The position numbers and the translations under genes are program-made. From positions 1 to 43,049 of the forward strand of contig JAKADA010000016.1 of NCBI GenBank assembly GCA_021820975.1: DNA of 43,049 nucleotides, given 5' to 3'. Of this stretch, positions 15,310 to 24,796 are shown in pieces; position 1 is the stretch's first letter; every line of letters begins with the position of its first letter. Below the pieces are notes generated by a model. That model saw only the letters and a list, made by a program, of their open reading frames with translations. It ran no database searches and had not been told where the DNA came from. The DNA is from Bacillota bacterium. Its GTDB lineage: Bacteria; Bacillota; Bacilli; Alicyclobacillales; SLC66.

Positions 15310-17052
15310 GTGCAACGTATTGGAAGCCGTTTCACTCGTGGTGTATCCGTGTTATCGGTTCTTGCCGGCTTGATTTTGTTGCAAACCTGGATGATCCACC
15401 CGCCGCATGCTGTGACCATGACAGGTGCGTTTTTTCTTGCTTTCTACGTGATCTTACTGTTGATCGCGTGGGTTTTTCCTGTGCATGTAGGCGGGCAGTC
15501 TGTTCATGTGATTTCGGGAATTGTGATTCCGCTGTTTTTACAATTTGACGTGGTGATAACGATCGTCGTTTTGTTTGCTACTTGGGTGGTTGGCCAAGTC
15601 ATTACCGGACATGAGATGCGTTGGCATCGCGTGCTAGCAAATGCCAGTATGTTTATTATGTTGACAAGCCTATCTTCCGTTGCGTTTTTTGCCACTGGGG
15701 GTAAACTTGGTTTTTCGCAACCGATGTGGATGCTATTTATGCCGATCACCGTATTTTTTATCGTTCATTTTGTGCTCAATGATGCGATGACGTTGATGCT
15801 GACTTTTCTTCGTGATGGCCACATTGATCGCTGGACAGTCGGTGTGCAATGGGATTTGATTGCTGTCATCATTGATTTTTTCCTGGCTTGGTTATTTATC
15901 TTACTTGGACATGATATGAATTTTTTGACGTTTTTAACCGGTGGAATCGCCTTTCTGGCATTGATGTACATGTTTCGTTTGTATTCCAATCTTGTCTTTT
16001 CGAATCAGCAGTTATCGACAATCAGTGCGGTGACAAGACAACTGAGCATGGAATTGCAAGAAGAATCGCTTTTGTTGACACTCGTACGAGGTGTGCCTCA
16101 GATGGTAGCGACAATGACATGCTATGTGTTTGAACCGCAAGACGATCACTTGGTGGCAGTCTCTGTCTATGGTCCTAGTGCTGAGGTAGAAAAATTCATG
16201 AAAAAGGTGCAGGTTGAATTTGGTGAAGGTCTGACTGGATCCGCTTATGTACAAAAAGAAGCTCTGATGAGGCGAAATCGGCGTGATTTATCAGACGTTT
16301 TGGAGTTTGAGGGCAATACACCGACACCTGGCAATTCCATTCTTGCTATACCGTTAGAGTACAACCATGAGGTGCTTGGCGTTTTGACGTTAACGCATCC
16401 TGATCCGAATGCTTATACAAAGCGGGATATGGAAATGGTGCAGATCTTGGCTAACCAAGCGGCGATAGGTTGGTTTAACGCTCGCCGTTTTACACAAACC
16501 AAATTGGAAACCATGACAGATTCTTTGACAGGGACGTTTAATTATCGGTATTTTGCTATGATGATCGAACAACTTTGTGATGCGACACAACGTGAAAATG
16601 AGCATTTGACCTTGCTTGTGCTGGACCTTGATTATTTTAAACAAGTCAACGATTCGTATGGGCATCTAGTAGGCAATGAGATCTTGCAAAATGTCGCTCT
16701 CGTCTTGAAGGAACATGTGCGTGAAGGCGATGTCGTGTGCCGGTATGGCGGTGAAGAGTTCGCGGTGATTTTACCCAAGACGACATTAGACATTGGCATG
16801 CAAGTTGCTGAACGTTTGCGTATCGCGGTTGAAGAATTGCACTTGCCTGTGCGTAGTAAAAGTTCGATGGCGGCTAAGAAAGGGACAGTTATTCCCCTTC
16901 GTGTAACCGTTAGTGTGGGCGCTGCTACGTATCCTGAGCAAGGGGACACAGCACCCACCTTGATTTTGCATGCAGATCGCGCTATGTATGTGGGTGCAAA
17001 GCAAAAGGGTAGAAATCGCGTCTCAGCGTACCAATCGCTAAGTGACGCTTGA
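15310..17052 (+). CDS. Membrane GAF-GGDEF diguanylate cyclase
   Basis: Makes cyclic di-GMP from two GTP. 580 residues: an N-terminal sensor of about seven hydrophobic segments (residues of about 10-230), a GAF domain (about 245-400; GEGLTGSAYVQKEALMRRN, ILAIPLEYNHEVLGVLTL), then a GGDEF domain with DSLTGTFNYRYF, DLDYFKQVNDSYGHLVGNE and the active site RYGGEEFAVILP. REGD five residues before GGEEF is an intact RxxD inhibitory site, so product feedback is expected. The start is GTG, with GGGAGG 6-8 nt upstream; an in-frame TTG at 15262 lacks a site. It is followed by the FolC-like gene with no terminator between. Confidence 0.93.
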   Translation: MQRIGSRFTRGVSVLSVLAGLILLQTWMIHPPHAVTMTGAFFLAFYVILLLIAWVFPVHVGGQSVHVISGIVIPLFLQFDVVITIVVLFATWVVGQVITGHEMRWHRVLANASMFIMLTSLSSVAFFATGGKLGFSQPMWMLFMPITVFFIVHFVLNDAMTLMLTFLRDGHIDRWTVGVQWDLIAVIIDFFLAWLFILLGHDMNFLTFLTGGIAFLALMYMFRLYSNLVFSNQQLSTISAVTRQLSMELQEESLLLTLVRGVPQMVATMTCYVFEPQDDHLVAVSVYGPSAEVEKFMKKVQVEFGEGLTGSAYVQKEALMRRNRRDLSDVLEFEGNTPTPGNSILAIPLEYNHEVLGVLTLTHPDPNAYTKRDMEMVQILANQAAIGWFNARRFTQTKLETMTDSLTGTFNYRYFAMMIEQLCDATQRENEHLTLLVLDLDYFKQVNDSYGHLVGNEILQNVALVLKEHVREGDVVCRYGGEEFAVILPKTTLDIGMQVAERLRIAVEELHLPVRSKSSMAAKKGTVIPLRVTVSVGAATYPEQGDTAPTLILHADRAMYVGAKQKGRNRVSAYQSLSDA

Positions 17053-17071
17053 TCGTGAGGGATACGACGTT

Positions 17072-18430
17072 TTGATTACGGATTTTTATGATGCGGTTCA
17101 CTATATTTTTTCAACGTATACACGATCCAAACCGCATCGCAAAGACAGCTTTGATCAAGAGACGAGAACGCCACAATTTACAAAAAAACTCCTCAATCAA
17201 CTTGGATCACCGGATCAGCATGGTACGACGATCAAGGTGACAGGTAGCAAAGGTAAAGGTTCGACGGCTCGTTTATTAGCTGGCATATTGCAAGCCCACC
17301 AGATTAAGACGGGACTTTTTACGAGTCCGCACCTGATTGACTTTACCGAGCGTATTCGCGTACAAGGACGTGCGATTGATGAAGCGGATTTTATGCGCCT
17401 GCTAACGCGTGTAAAACCTTTTGCTGATGAAATAGATCGATGCATGCAACCACACGAATATTTTGGCCCTGTAGGATTGACGGCTGTTGTGGCTGCACTG
17501 TACTTTTTGGAGCAACAAACGCAGATGAGTGTCGTCGAGTTAGGGCGCGGTGCTCGTTTTGATGATGTCAATCAGTGGCATGGCGAGTACGGGGTGATCA
17601 CGCCGATTCATTTTGAACATGCAAAACAGCTAGGACCGACTCTTGCGGACATTGCATGGAATAAGGCGGGAATTTTTACCCCGGGGATGAAAAAGGCGTT
17701 TCTTTCGCGACAGGTACCAGAGGTCGAGCGTGTGCTTACCTTCCATGCTAAGGAACAAGGTGTTGAATTCCTGCAATTGGGGCGCGACATGACGGTTGAG
17801 TCGGTGCAAGTGACAACCTTGGGCACGCTTCTGACGATCAAAACGCCGTATGCTGTGTATGAAAATGTCGAATTATCGTTGTATGGTCGTCACCAAGCAG
17901 ACAATCTCGCGGTAGCTGTCGCTGCCGCAGAAGCGATCATGAACAAACCGTGTGATAAAGAAACTTTACAAGCATTTGCTAAAAGATGTACATTTTACGG
18001 TCGTATGCAACTGGTTATTGGCAATGAAAAACGTCCCGATGTGTTTGTGGATGGCGCGATTCATCGTGAAGCGGCGCAAAGTATCGCACAAGTGGTTCGC
18101 CTGATTCGCGATGAGCGACAGATACAGTCAGTGATTACGGTGATTGGTGTCCCACAAGATAAAGACTATGTCGGGGTTATCGAAGAAGCGAGTCAATGCA
18201 GTTCACGCTTGATTTTGACGAAAGCAAAAAATCCATCCTTGCATTTCACGGAGGATGCTGTACGGGTGGCTAAGAGCCTAGGTGATGCTAGGTATATTGA
18301 TACGCTCCCTGATGCGCTACAAGATGCTTGTGACATGGCAGGACCAAATGGCCTTGTCATCGTGCTTGGCACGCAATCTATCGTTGCTGAGGCTTTAGCG
18401 TACCTTGATGTGGATACGCGACATCTCTAG
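17072..18430 (+). CDS. FolC-like Mur-ligase family protein (divergent)
   Basis: Related to folylpolyglutamate/dihydrofolate synthase, which adds glutamate to folates using ATP. Family marks: the P-loop in VTGSKGKGSTARLLAGILQA, TSPHLIDFTERIRV, NKAGIFTPG and GRHQADNLAVAVAAAEA. Several core motifs deviate: GSKGKGST for the usual GTNGKGS, ELGRGARFDDVN for EVGLGGRLDATN, TPIHFEH for the IG.DH metal motif, and VDGAIHREA where DGAHN is expected. It may be a FolC with altered substrate. The TTG start at 17072 has GAGGGA about 9 nt upstream; a GTG at 17042 overlapping the cyclase gene is the alternative. It converges on the regulator gene with 11 bp between the stops. Confidence 0.8.
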   Translation: MITDFYDAVHYIFSTYTRSKPHRKDSFDQETRTPQFTKKLLNQLGSPDQHGTTIKVTGSKGKGSTARLLAGILQAHQIKTGLFTSPHLIDFTERIRVQGRAIDEADFMRLLTRVKPFADEIDRCMQPHEYFGPVGLTAVVAALYFLEQQTQMSVVELGRGARFDDVNQWHGEYGVITPIHFEHAKQLGPTLADIAWNKAGIFTPGMKKAFLSRQVPEVERVLTFHAKEQGVEFLQLGRDMTVESVQVTTLGTLLTIKTPYAVYENVELSLYGRHQADNLAVAVAAAEAIMNKPCDKETLQAFAKRCTFYGRMQLVIGNEKRPDVFVDGAIHREAAQSIAQVVRLIRDERQIQSVITVIGVPQDKDYVGVIEEASQCSSRLILTKAKNPSLHFTEDAVRVAKSLGDARYIDTLPDALQDACDMAGPNGLVIVLGTQSIVAEALAYLDVDTRHL

Positions 18431-18441
18431 GTTCGATACGC

Positions 18442-19686
18442 TTACGCTAAGATGCGCTTGGCTGCTTTGATATTTCCCGTTAACGCATAAAGTTGGCTAA
18501 GCCACGAAAGTGTTTGTTGGCGCAAATGGAGATTCGGACAATCTTCTACGCCAGCCTTGGCGCAGTTCGCAAGTGTCAGAGCTTCGGTGAGCTGCCCTGC
18601 CTTGTGTGCGGCCACGCTTGTCATTAAAAGGATGTACAGCGTCTCGTCTTCGTCTTCCAAGTGCGCGATAGAAAGGGCGTCTTTGGCGTATTCAAATGCC
18701 ACATCCGGTTGCTGTTCTGCATACGCTGTGATCGCCGATAAAAGGAGCCGTCGTGCTCGTAGGCTTGGTGTTTCATGGAGCAAGGCACACGTTTTAGCGC
18801 GTATGAGCCACGTTTTTGCCTCGGCATAACGCTTTTCTGCAATGTCTTGTTCAGCTTGCAACAAGTAAGCTCGCAAAGCAGATTCTAGATAGGTTCTTGC
18901 TTCGATCATAGAATAGGTGCAGATCGCTAACTGCATAGCTTCTTGTTCTTTTGCCGACTGGCTCGTGCGAAGTAAGGCTAGCGCCTGAGCCAATCTATCT
19001 TCGCACATTTTTTCCCCGTTCTCTTCAAAAATCACGTGATCGAGCGCTTTTTGTTCATAGTATCTCGCGTTTGCTGTATCGCCTACATCATGATAGACGC
19101 GACTTAATCGCAGACAGATCTCCACGGCGTTACGTGCGTGTTCTTTGACTTGATAGGGCAAAGCTTTATAAGCTTGTTCATAGCCATCGATGGCTAAATA
19201 CAAATCCGAACATTCACGATAGAGATCGCCTTGCATCAGAAGAATTTCTGGAAGTAAATCATTGCGATTTTGCGCAAAGCATTCGGTCATTGATTGGGCC
19301 AAAGCGTGGCTAGCTTCTTGAAAACGACGCATGCCCATGAGCGTTTTGGCGAGTAAGACGTACAATTCGACATGCATGGCGCTAGGTTCTAGTGTTTGAT
19401 CAATCCAGTATTTTGCATCGTCAAATCGTTTCATTAAAATGCACGCGCGAATCACTTCGATGCGTGACGCAATCGTCTCTTGTGTCATAGGCTGTTCAAG
19501 GAGATATTCTGGGGGCGTATGTAGACGCAGAGCTAATTTGCTCAGCAAGGCACGTGATGGTGATGCTTTGCCTGCCTCGATTTGTGAGATCATGCTAGGT
19601 GTGACGATATCTTTGGCGAGTTCTGTTTGTGTCAGATGAGCTTGTTTACGCAATTCGCGGATTTGGTTACCAATCAGGGAAGGCAT
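18442..19686 (-). CDS. Xre-type HTH regulator with TPR sensor domain
   Basis: 414 residues. Residues of about 6-60 form a helix-turn-helix (IRELRKQAHLTQTELAKDI, TPSMISQIEAGKASPS). The rest is a chain of tetratricopeptide helices (for example FDDAKYWIDQTLEP and YAEAKTWLIRAKTC). This is the layout of RRNPP-type regulators (PlcR, Rgg, PrgX, AimR), which bind short peptides with the TPR part. No adjacent pheromone-precursor gene was found, so peptide control is only an analogy. Its promoter contains a palindrome suited to autoregulation. Confidence 0.88.
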   Translation of the reverse strand: MPSLIGNQIRELRKQAHLTQTELAKDIVTPSMISQIEAGKASPSRALLSKLALRLHTPPEYLLEQPMTQETIASRIEVIRACILMKRFDDAKYWIDQTLEPSAMHVELYVLLAKTLMGMRRFQEASHALAQSMTECFAQNRNDLLPEILLMQGDLYRECSDLYLAIDGYEQAYKALPYQVKEHARNAVEICLRLSRVYHDVGDTANARYYEQKALDHVIFEENGEKMCEDRLAQALALLRTSQSAKEQEAMQLAICTYSMIEARTYLESALRAYLLQAEQDIAEKRYAEAKTWLIRAKTCALLHETPSLRARRLLLSAITAYAEQQPDVAFEYAKDALSIAHLEDEDETLYILLMTSVAAHKAGQLTEALTLANCAKAGVEDCPNLHLRQQTLSWLSQLYALTGNIKAAKRILA

Positions 19687-19735
19687 CGATGAGGACCTCG
19701 TTTTCCATAGGAGTACGTGTGAAAGCTATAGACTC

Positions 19736-19764
19736 ATTTTATGCTATTTCTGAGCATAAACCAA
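19736..19764 (-). promoter_or_regulatory. Promoter of the Xre-TPR gene with embedded palindrome
   Basis: On the minus strand, TTGGTT (19759-19764) and TAAAAT (19736-19741) have a 17-bp spacer. A perfect 8-bp inverted repeat TTTATGCT/AGCATAAA with a 7-bp centre (19738-19760) fills the spacer and part of both boxes. It is a good candidate operator for autorepression. Confidence 0.65.
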
Positions 19765-19911
19765 GAAAATCAAGAGGTTTCTTTGCGAAATCTCAATGAA
19801 TTCTTTGTGTAGAATTTGACAAGAAAAATAGGGGAAGTAAAACATAGGCCTTTGATCGTGATAAAATATGACATGGTTCGTAAATGTGTTGGGGAAAGTG
19901 GGGGCGATGCC

Positions 19912-20571
19912 ATGGATGCTAGAAGGCAATTTCACAACAACCTAGAGGCATTGCAGCAAGACCTTCTAAGAATGGGTGCCTTGGTTGAAGAATCGATATT
20001 TAAAGCGATTCGAGCCCTGACTGAGCAAGATACGGATCTTGCTAAAGAGGTTCTTGATGGTGATGATCACATTGATCGCATGGAAATTGATATTGAAACA
20101 GAATGTTTGCGTTTAATTGCTTTGCAACAGCCGATGGCGGGGGATCTTAGGCTGTTAGGCACTGCTTTAAAGGCTGTGACCGATCTAGAACGTATGGGTG
20201 ATCACTGTGTGGAGATTGGCAAAGTTGTTTTGCGCATGAATCGTCAACCGTGGGTTAAACCTTTGCTCGATATCCCACGCATGGCAAATCTCGTCGAGTC
20301 CATGGTGAAAGATAGTCTGACCGCTTACATAAGGAAGGATGTTGCGCTCGCTGAGACGCTCGCAAAAAGTGATGACGAAGTCGATCGGTTATATCGGGTG
20401 ATTTTTGCTGATCTTTTACAAATGATGATTTCAACGCCTACGTCTGTGGAACAAGCAACGCAACTTTTGATGGTGGCGCAAAGTTTAGAGCGAATCGGCG
20501 ATCATGCGACGAACATCGGTGAATGGGTGATCTACATGGTGGATGGCGTGCGTCGCGATTTGAATATGTGA
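19912..20571 (+). CDS. phoU: Phosphate-signalling protein PhoU
   Basis: Negative regulator linking phosphate uptake to PhoR and probable chaperone for Pst components. 219 residues in two three-helix repeats, each with the metal-binding signature: DRMEIDIETECLRLI...DLERMGDHCVEIG, and DDEVDRLYRVIF...SLERIGDHATNIGEW. The start at 19912 (MDARRQFHNNLEAL) matches the family N-terminus and has a G-rich site (GTGGGGG) upstream; earlier in-frame ATGs add unrelated residues. A TTGACA at 19816-19821 may be its -35, with a weak -10. pstSCAB is not in the window, but phoP/phoR follow two genes later. Confidence 0.94.
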   Translation: MDARRQFHNNLEALQQDLLRMGALVEESIFKAIRALTEQDTDLAKEVLDGDDHIDRMEIDIETECLRLIALQQPMAGDLRLLGTALKAVTDLERMGDHCVEIGKVVLRMNRQPWVKPLLDIPRMANLVESMVKDSLTAYIRKDVALAETLAKSDDEVDRLYRVIFADLLQMMISTPTSVEQATQLLMVAQSLERIGDHATNIGEWVIYMVDGVRRDLNM

Positions 20572-20572
20572 G

Positions 20573-22747
20573 ATGGTCAAGCAAAAGTTGCGCGCGACAG
20601 CAGAAAAAATGTTAGTAGAGCGAACGGATGGATTTGTGGTTCTTCGGGCACGGCTTGCCTCGGGGGAAACGGTGCGCGTGACCGGTCGTTTGCAGGAAAT
20701 GACGCTTGGTGCCGAGTATGAATGGTTAGGGAGCTTTGAGCTTCATCCCTCTTTTGGTAGGCAGTTTCACGCCGATTCGGCGGTGATGGTTATGCCGACA
20801 AGCGAACTCGGTATCGAGCGGTTTTTGGCCAGTGGTCGCTTCAAAGGGATCGGCCCTAAAACGGCGCATAAGATTGTCGCGCATTTTGGGTTACGCACAT
20901 TGGACATATTGAAGGATAAGCCAGAAGATATCGCTCTAGTACCTGGACTCTCCAAAGCGGTGGTCAAAAAGGCGATCGTTGCTTTGGGGCAACAACAGGA
21001 TCTCGCGCGGCTAGGGAGTTTTTTGCGCGGTCATGATGTACCGTCGCACGTTATCGACAAATTGGTGCAAGTTTATGGCAGTGCAGCGACTGCCTTGACG
21101 ATTGTGCAGGAAAGTCCGTATCAGATAGTGGATGATGTGTTTGGTGTCGGATTTAAGACAGCCGATCGAATTGCGCGTGCAATCGGAATTGCGCATGATG
21201 CCGCAGAGCGAGTCGCCGCAGCACTGCTACATGTGTTGCAAGCCGCACAAGAAGAAGGCCACATGTGTTTGCCGATGGGTGAGTGGATAAAACGTGCCTC
21301 TCTGTTATTGGAGGTGCCTGAGACAGATGTTGCGGTGATTGCCACGCGTATAGCTGCGCGAACAGGCGTTGTGATTGAGGATGTCGGGTTAGCGGATGTT
21401 GCTGTGTATCATCCGTATATGCATAAGGTGGAAAAAGAGATCGCAATTCACTTGTTGCGCATGGCTACGATAACGCTAAAGCCGCTTTCTGAAGTAAAAG
21501 AAGAGGACCATGCTATACCAAACACAGATGTTTCCTTGTCGCAAGAGCAAGAGCATGCGGCGCATTCTGTTTTGACCCACCCATTGGTCATTCTTACAGG
21601 GGGGCCAGGTACAGGTAAAACGACGACGGTAAGGCGCATTGTATCCCTATGTGCCATGCACGATCTGCGTGTGGTATTAGCTGCTCCGACAGGTCGTGCG
21701 GCAAAGCGGCTCGCACAAAGTACAGGGTGCCAGGCCGTCACTTTGCATCGGCTACTTGAGGTGGGTAAGCTGACGCATGGTGGATTTGGTTTTTCGCGTG
21801 ATCACCATCATCCGCTTGAGGGAGACGTCTTTATCATCGATGAAGCGTCCATGATCGATGCACCGCTTTTTTTTCATTTGCTTGACGCGTTGCCGCTTGA
21901 TGCGCGTCTATTACTCGTAGGGGACCCTGAACAACTGCCATCGGTCGGTCCGGGTGCGATACTTTCCGATGTGATGCAATCGGGTATTTTTACCGTACAC
22001 GAATTGTCGTTAGTGTATCGCCAAGAAAATCATAGCGCTATTTTGCTTGCCGCGCACGCTGTGCGAAAGGGTATCGTGCCGACGATCACGCATAACGGTG
22101 CGTCAGACTACTTTTTTATCCAAGAAGAGGATCCACAAAAAGCAGCTGAACTTGTTGAAGACCTCGTTGCAAGGCGTCTACCAGCTTACCTTGGCGTTCG
22201 TGCGATTGAAGGAATTCAAGTTTTAACGCCTATGCGAAAAGGGTATTGTGGGGTGGATCGCTTAAACGAACGATTGACCGAGCGATTGTCTGATCAAGAG
22301 GCAGCTTCCTTTCACGTAGGGCATCGTGTTTTTCATGAACAAGATAAAGTTATGCATAGTAAAAACGATTATGATCGCGACTTGTATAATGGTGATATGG
22401 GTATTGTAGTGGATGCTTCCGGTGAGGAACTTGTTGTGCAATTTGGTTTTGATGAACAGGATCTTCGGGAAGAGCGGTTTGGCAAAGGTGATTGTGCGGC
22501 TCTAGTGCACGCTTTTGCTATTTCTGTGCATAAGAGTCAAGGCAGTGAATATCCTTGCGTCGTGCTTCCCTTGTTACGAGAACATGCGGTTATGTTGCAT
22601 CGCCATTTGCTTTATACAGCGATGACACGAGCCAAGAAGTTGCTTGTGATCGTAGGTTCGGTACAAGCTTTTGAGTGGGCTGTGCGAAAGGAAAAGTCAG
22701 GTATCCGTTATACAGGATTGTTGCACCGTTTACAGCCTAATTCCTAA
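20573..22747 (+). CDS. recD2: ATP-dependent DNA helicase RecD2
   Basis: SF1B 5'-3' helicase of the RecBC-independent RecD2 type, involved in replication-fork maintenance and repair. 724 residues: an N-terminal OB-like part (residues of about 1-75), helix-hairpin-helix motifs (FKGIGPKTAHKIVAHFG; VPGLSKAVVKKA; VFGVGFKTADRIA), Walker A ILTGGPGTGKTTTVRRI, Walker B DVFIIDEASMID, VGDPEQLPSVGPG and the C-terminal motif FAISVHKSQGSEYP with AMTRAKKLL. It starts 1 bp after the phoU stop and has only a weak ribosome-binding site, so translation is probably coupled. It is slightly shorter than the B. subtilis protein of about 800 residues. Confidence 0.95.
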   Translation: MVKQKLRATAEKMLVERTDGFVVLRARLASGETVRVTGRLQEMTLGAEYEWLGSFELHPSFGRQFHADSAVMVMPTSELGIERFLASGRFKGIGPKTAHKIVAHFGLRTLDILKDKPEDIALVPGLSKAVVKKAIVALGQQQDLARLGSFLRGHDVPSHVIDKLVQVYGSAATALTIVQESPYQIVDDVFGVGFKTADRIARAIGIAHDAAERVAAALLHVLQAAQEEGHMCLPMGEWIKRASLLLEVPETDVAVIATRIAARTGVVIEDVGLADVAVYHPYMHKVEKEIAIHLLRMATITLKPLSEVKEEDHAIPNTDVSLSQEQEHAAHSVLTHPLVILTGGPGTGKTTTVRRIVSLCAMHDLRVVLAAPTGRAAKRLAQSTGCQAVTLHRLLEVGKLTHGGFGFSRDHHHPLEGDVFIIDEASMIDAPLFFHLLDALPLDARLLLVGDPEQLPSVGPGAILSDVMQSGIFTVHELSLVYRQENHSAILLAAHAVRKGIVPTITHNGASDYFFIQEEDPQKAAELVEDLVARRLPAYLGVRAIEGIQVLTPMRKGYCGVDRLNERLTERLSDQEAASFHVGHRVFHEQDKVMHSKNDYDRDLYNGDMGIVVDASGEELVVQFGFDEQDLREERFGKGDCAALVHAFAISVHKSQGSEYPCVVLPLLREHAVMLHRHLLYTAMTRAKKLLVIVGSVQAFEWAVRKEKSGIRYTGLLHRLQPNS

Positions 22748-22762
22748 GAGAGAAGGATGATC

Positions 22763-23470
22763 ATGAGCGAACGGGTACTCGTGGTAGATGATGAAGAATC
22801 CATTCGAACGCTCGTGGAGTACAACCTCGCGCAAGCTGGTTTTGAGGTAATGACTGCTGATAATGGCGATACGGCGCTTGAGATTGCGGTCAATGAGCGT
22901 GTGGATTTGCTTGTACTTGACTTGATGATTCCTGGTGTTTCGGGTCTTGAGATTTGCAAACGCCTGCGCCAAGCGCAGATTAGTGTTCCGATCATTATGC
23001 TTACAGCGCGTGGCGAGGAGATCGACCGGGTGCTAGGGCTTGAGATGGGCGCTGATGATTATGTGACCAAGCCGTTTAGTCCGCGTGAGCTTGTGGCTCG
23101 TGTGCGGGCAGTGTTGCGACGTAAGACAGAAGAAAAAGTCGTCAGTGAACCTGTTGTGTCTGAAGCGATGTTTGTCGTGGGTGATTTGCGTTTAGACGCT
23201 GAGCGTTATGAAGTTACCGTGCGCGGCGAACTGATAGATTTGACGCCGCGAGAGTTTGATTTGCTCCATTATTTGCTTAAAAATCTGAATCGTGTTGTCA
23301 GTCGTGATCAGTTGCTCGATCGTGTGTGGGGTTATGAGTATGCAGGTGATACGCGTCTTGTTGATGTGCATATTAGCCATTTGCGCGATAAGATTGAAGT
23401 GGATCCGAAAAGCCCGAAATGGATTAAGACGGTACGTGGTGTCGGGTATAAATTTGTGCAGGGAGAATAG
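22763..23470 (+). CDS. phoP: OmpR/PhoB-family response regulator (PhoP)
   Basis: Phosphate-starvation type response regulator. Receiver domain (residues of about 3-118) with acidic pocket VVDDEES, phosphoacceptor aspartate in LLVLDLMIPG, threonine in IIMLTARGEE and lysine in DYVTKPFSPREL. The winged helix follows (LTPREFDLLHYLLKN, RVVSRDQLLDRVWGYEY, DVHISHLRDKIE, IKTVRGVGYKF). The ATG at 22763 lies 6-8 nt after AGAAGGA; the ATG two codons earlier abuts that site. Assignment to PhoP rests on the PhoR partner and nearby phoU; a WalR-like role is less likely. Confidence 0.92.
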   Translation: MSERVLVVDDEESIRTLVEYNLAQAGFEVMTADNGDTALEIAVNERVDLLVLDLMIPGVSGLEICKRLRQAQISVPIIMLTARGEEIDRVLGLEMGADDYVTKPFSPRELVARVRAVLRRKTEEKVVSEPVVSEAMFVVGDLRLDAERYEVTVRGELIDLTPREFDLLHYLLKNLNRVVSRDQLLDRVWGYEYAGDTRLVDVHISHLRDKIEVDPKSPKWIKTVRGVGYKFVQGE

Positions 23471-23473
23471 CGT

Positions 23474-24796
23474 ATGTCTTCGCATGTACTCATCGTTACG
23501 CTGATCGTTTTGCTCGTCATTGCGATTGCGATGATCGTGGCCTTAGTGCTGCATGGGGAACACATGCGTCAAGTTTATGATGACTTGTCTGAAGTGATGG
23601 ATTTGACGCTAGATGGGGCGAGGGCGGCCAATACGCAAAATGTATCGCAAGCGGGAAGTCTTGAACGGATGGCGACGCGTGTCTATGCGATGGTTGGGGC
23701 ACTGCATGATCAGCGTGAGTTGACGAGCCAGGAACAAAACAAAATTGATAGTGTCATGGGGCACATTTTAAGTGGTGTTATCGTGATTGATCCAGCAGGT
23801 CGTGTGCTGTTGATCAATTCAGCGGCAGAACGCTTACTCGGTTTAACGGATACGGATCTGATTGGACGCTGGCATTGGGAGGCAGGACACCACTATGGCC
23901 TCTCGAGTCTGATTGATGAGGCGATTACGTTTGGTGTGGTACAAAAACGTGAGGTGCAGATTCATAAACCTGTGGAGTTGACGCTAGAAGCACATATCAC
24001 GCCGATTCGTCAGACAAGTGGTGGCACAGCAGGCGCTGTCGTCTTGCTGCACGATGTCAGTGAGTGGCGTCGTGTTGAGCGGATGCGCAGTGACTTTGTG
24101 GCCAATGTGTCGCATGAACTGCGCACACCGATTACGGCACTGAAAGGGTTTGCAGAGACGTTACTTGATGGTGCGCTTGACAATCAGCAGATCGCGCGGC
24201 AATTTGTGCAGATCATTAAGGAGGAAGCCGATCGACTAGGGCGTCTCGTTGAGGATCTGCTCGATCTGTCAAGAATTGAAGCGAAGCATGCACCACTTTC
24301 GTTAGCTTGTGTCTCGGTGCCGGCTGTATTGCAAAAAGTCGTGGATACGTTTCATACGCAGGCAAATACGGCTGGTGTGCAACTGCTCGTGGAGATCAAA
24401 ACGCTTGATGAGACGCTTGATGTGATGGCTGATTATGATCGACTTGTACAAATTTTGATTAATCTCGTTAGCAATGCGTTGCAATTTACACCATCGGGTG
24501 GATCGATTACGCTTTTGGCAGAAGTCGAGGGCGACCGAGCGGTGTTGTCGGTGATTGATACGGGCGTCGGGATTCCTTCGACGGATATCAATCGCGTGTT
24601 TGAACGGTTCTATCGAGTGGATAAGATGCGTACAAGAAAATCAGGGGGCACAGGGCTTGGTCTTGCGATCGTCAAGCATCTAGTGGAGGCACACGGTGGT
24701 CATGTGGGGGTACACTCGGAAGTTGGGATTGGCAGTCGGTTTTTCTTTGATCTGCCGATGGTCACCGATGGTGACGAAAAGGAGCTGCAAGTGTAA
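23474..24796 (+). CDS. phoR: PhoR-type sensor histidine kinase
   Basis: Partner of the preceding regulator, 3 bp apart. 440 residues. Only one N-terminal membrane helix (LIVTLIVLLVIAIAMIVALV) is seen, with no extracellular loop, then a PAS domain (ILSGVIVIDPAGRVLLINSA), the H-box FVANVSHELRTPITALKGFA with phospho-histidine, N-box LINLVSNALQFTPSGG, G1 VIDTGVGIP, F-box FERFYRVD and G2 GGTGLGLAIVKHLV. B. subtilis PhoR has two helices and an outside domain. This short form recalls E. coli PhoR, which senses through PhoU and Pst. Nearby phoU fits that model. Confidence 0.92.
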   Translation: MSSHVLIVTLIVLLVIAIAMIVALVLHGEHMRQVYDDLSEVMDLTLDGARAANTQNVSQAGSLERMATRVYAMVGALHDQRELTSQEQNKIDSVMGHILSGVIVIDPAGRVLLINSAAERLLGLTDTDLIGRWHWEAGHHYGLSSLIDEAITFGVVQKREVQIHKPVELTLEAHITPIRQTSGGTAGAVVLLHDVSEWRRVERMRSDFVANVSHELRTPITALKGFAETLLDGALDNQQIARQFVQIIKEEADRLGRLVEDLLDLSRIEAKHAPLSLACVSVPAVLQKVVDTFHTQANTAGVQLLVEIKTLDETLDVMADYDRLVQILINLVSNALQFTPSGGSITLLAEVEGDRAVLSVIDTGVGIPSTDINRVFERFYRVDKMRTRKSGGTGLGLAIVKHLVEAHGGHVGVHSEVGIGSRFFFDLPMVTDGDEKELQV

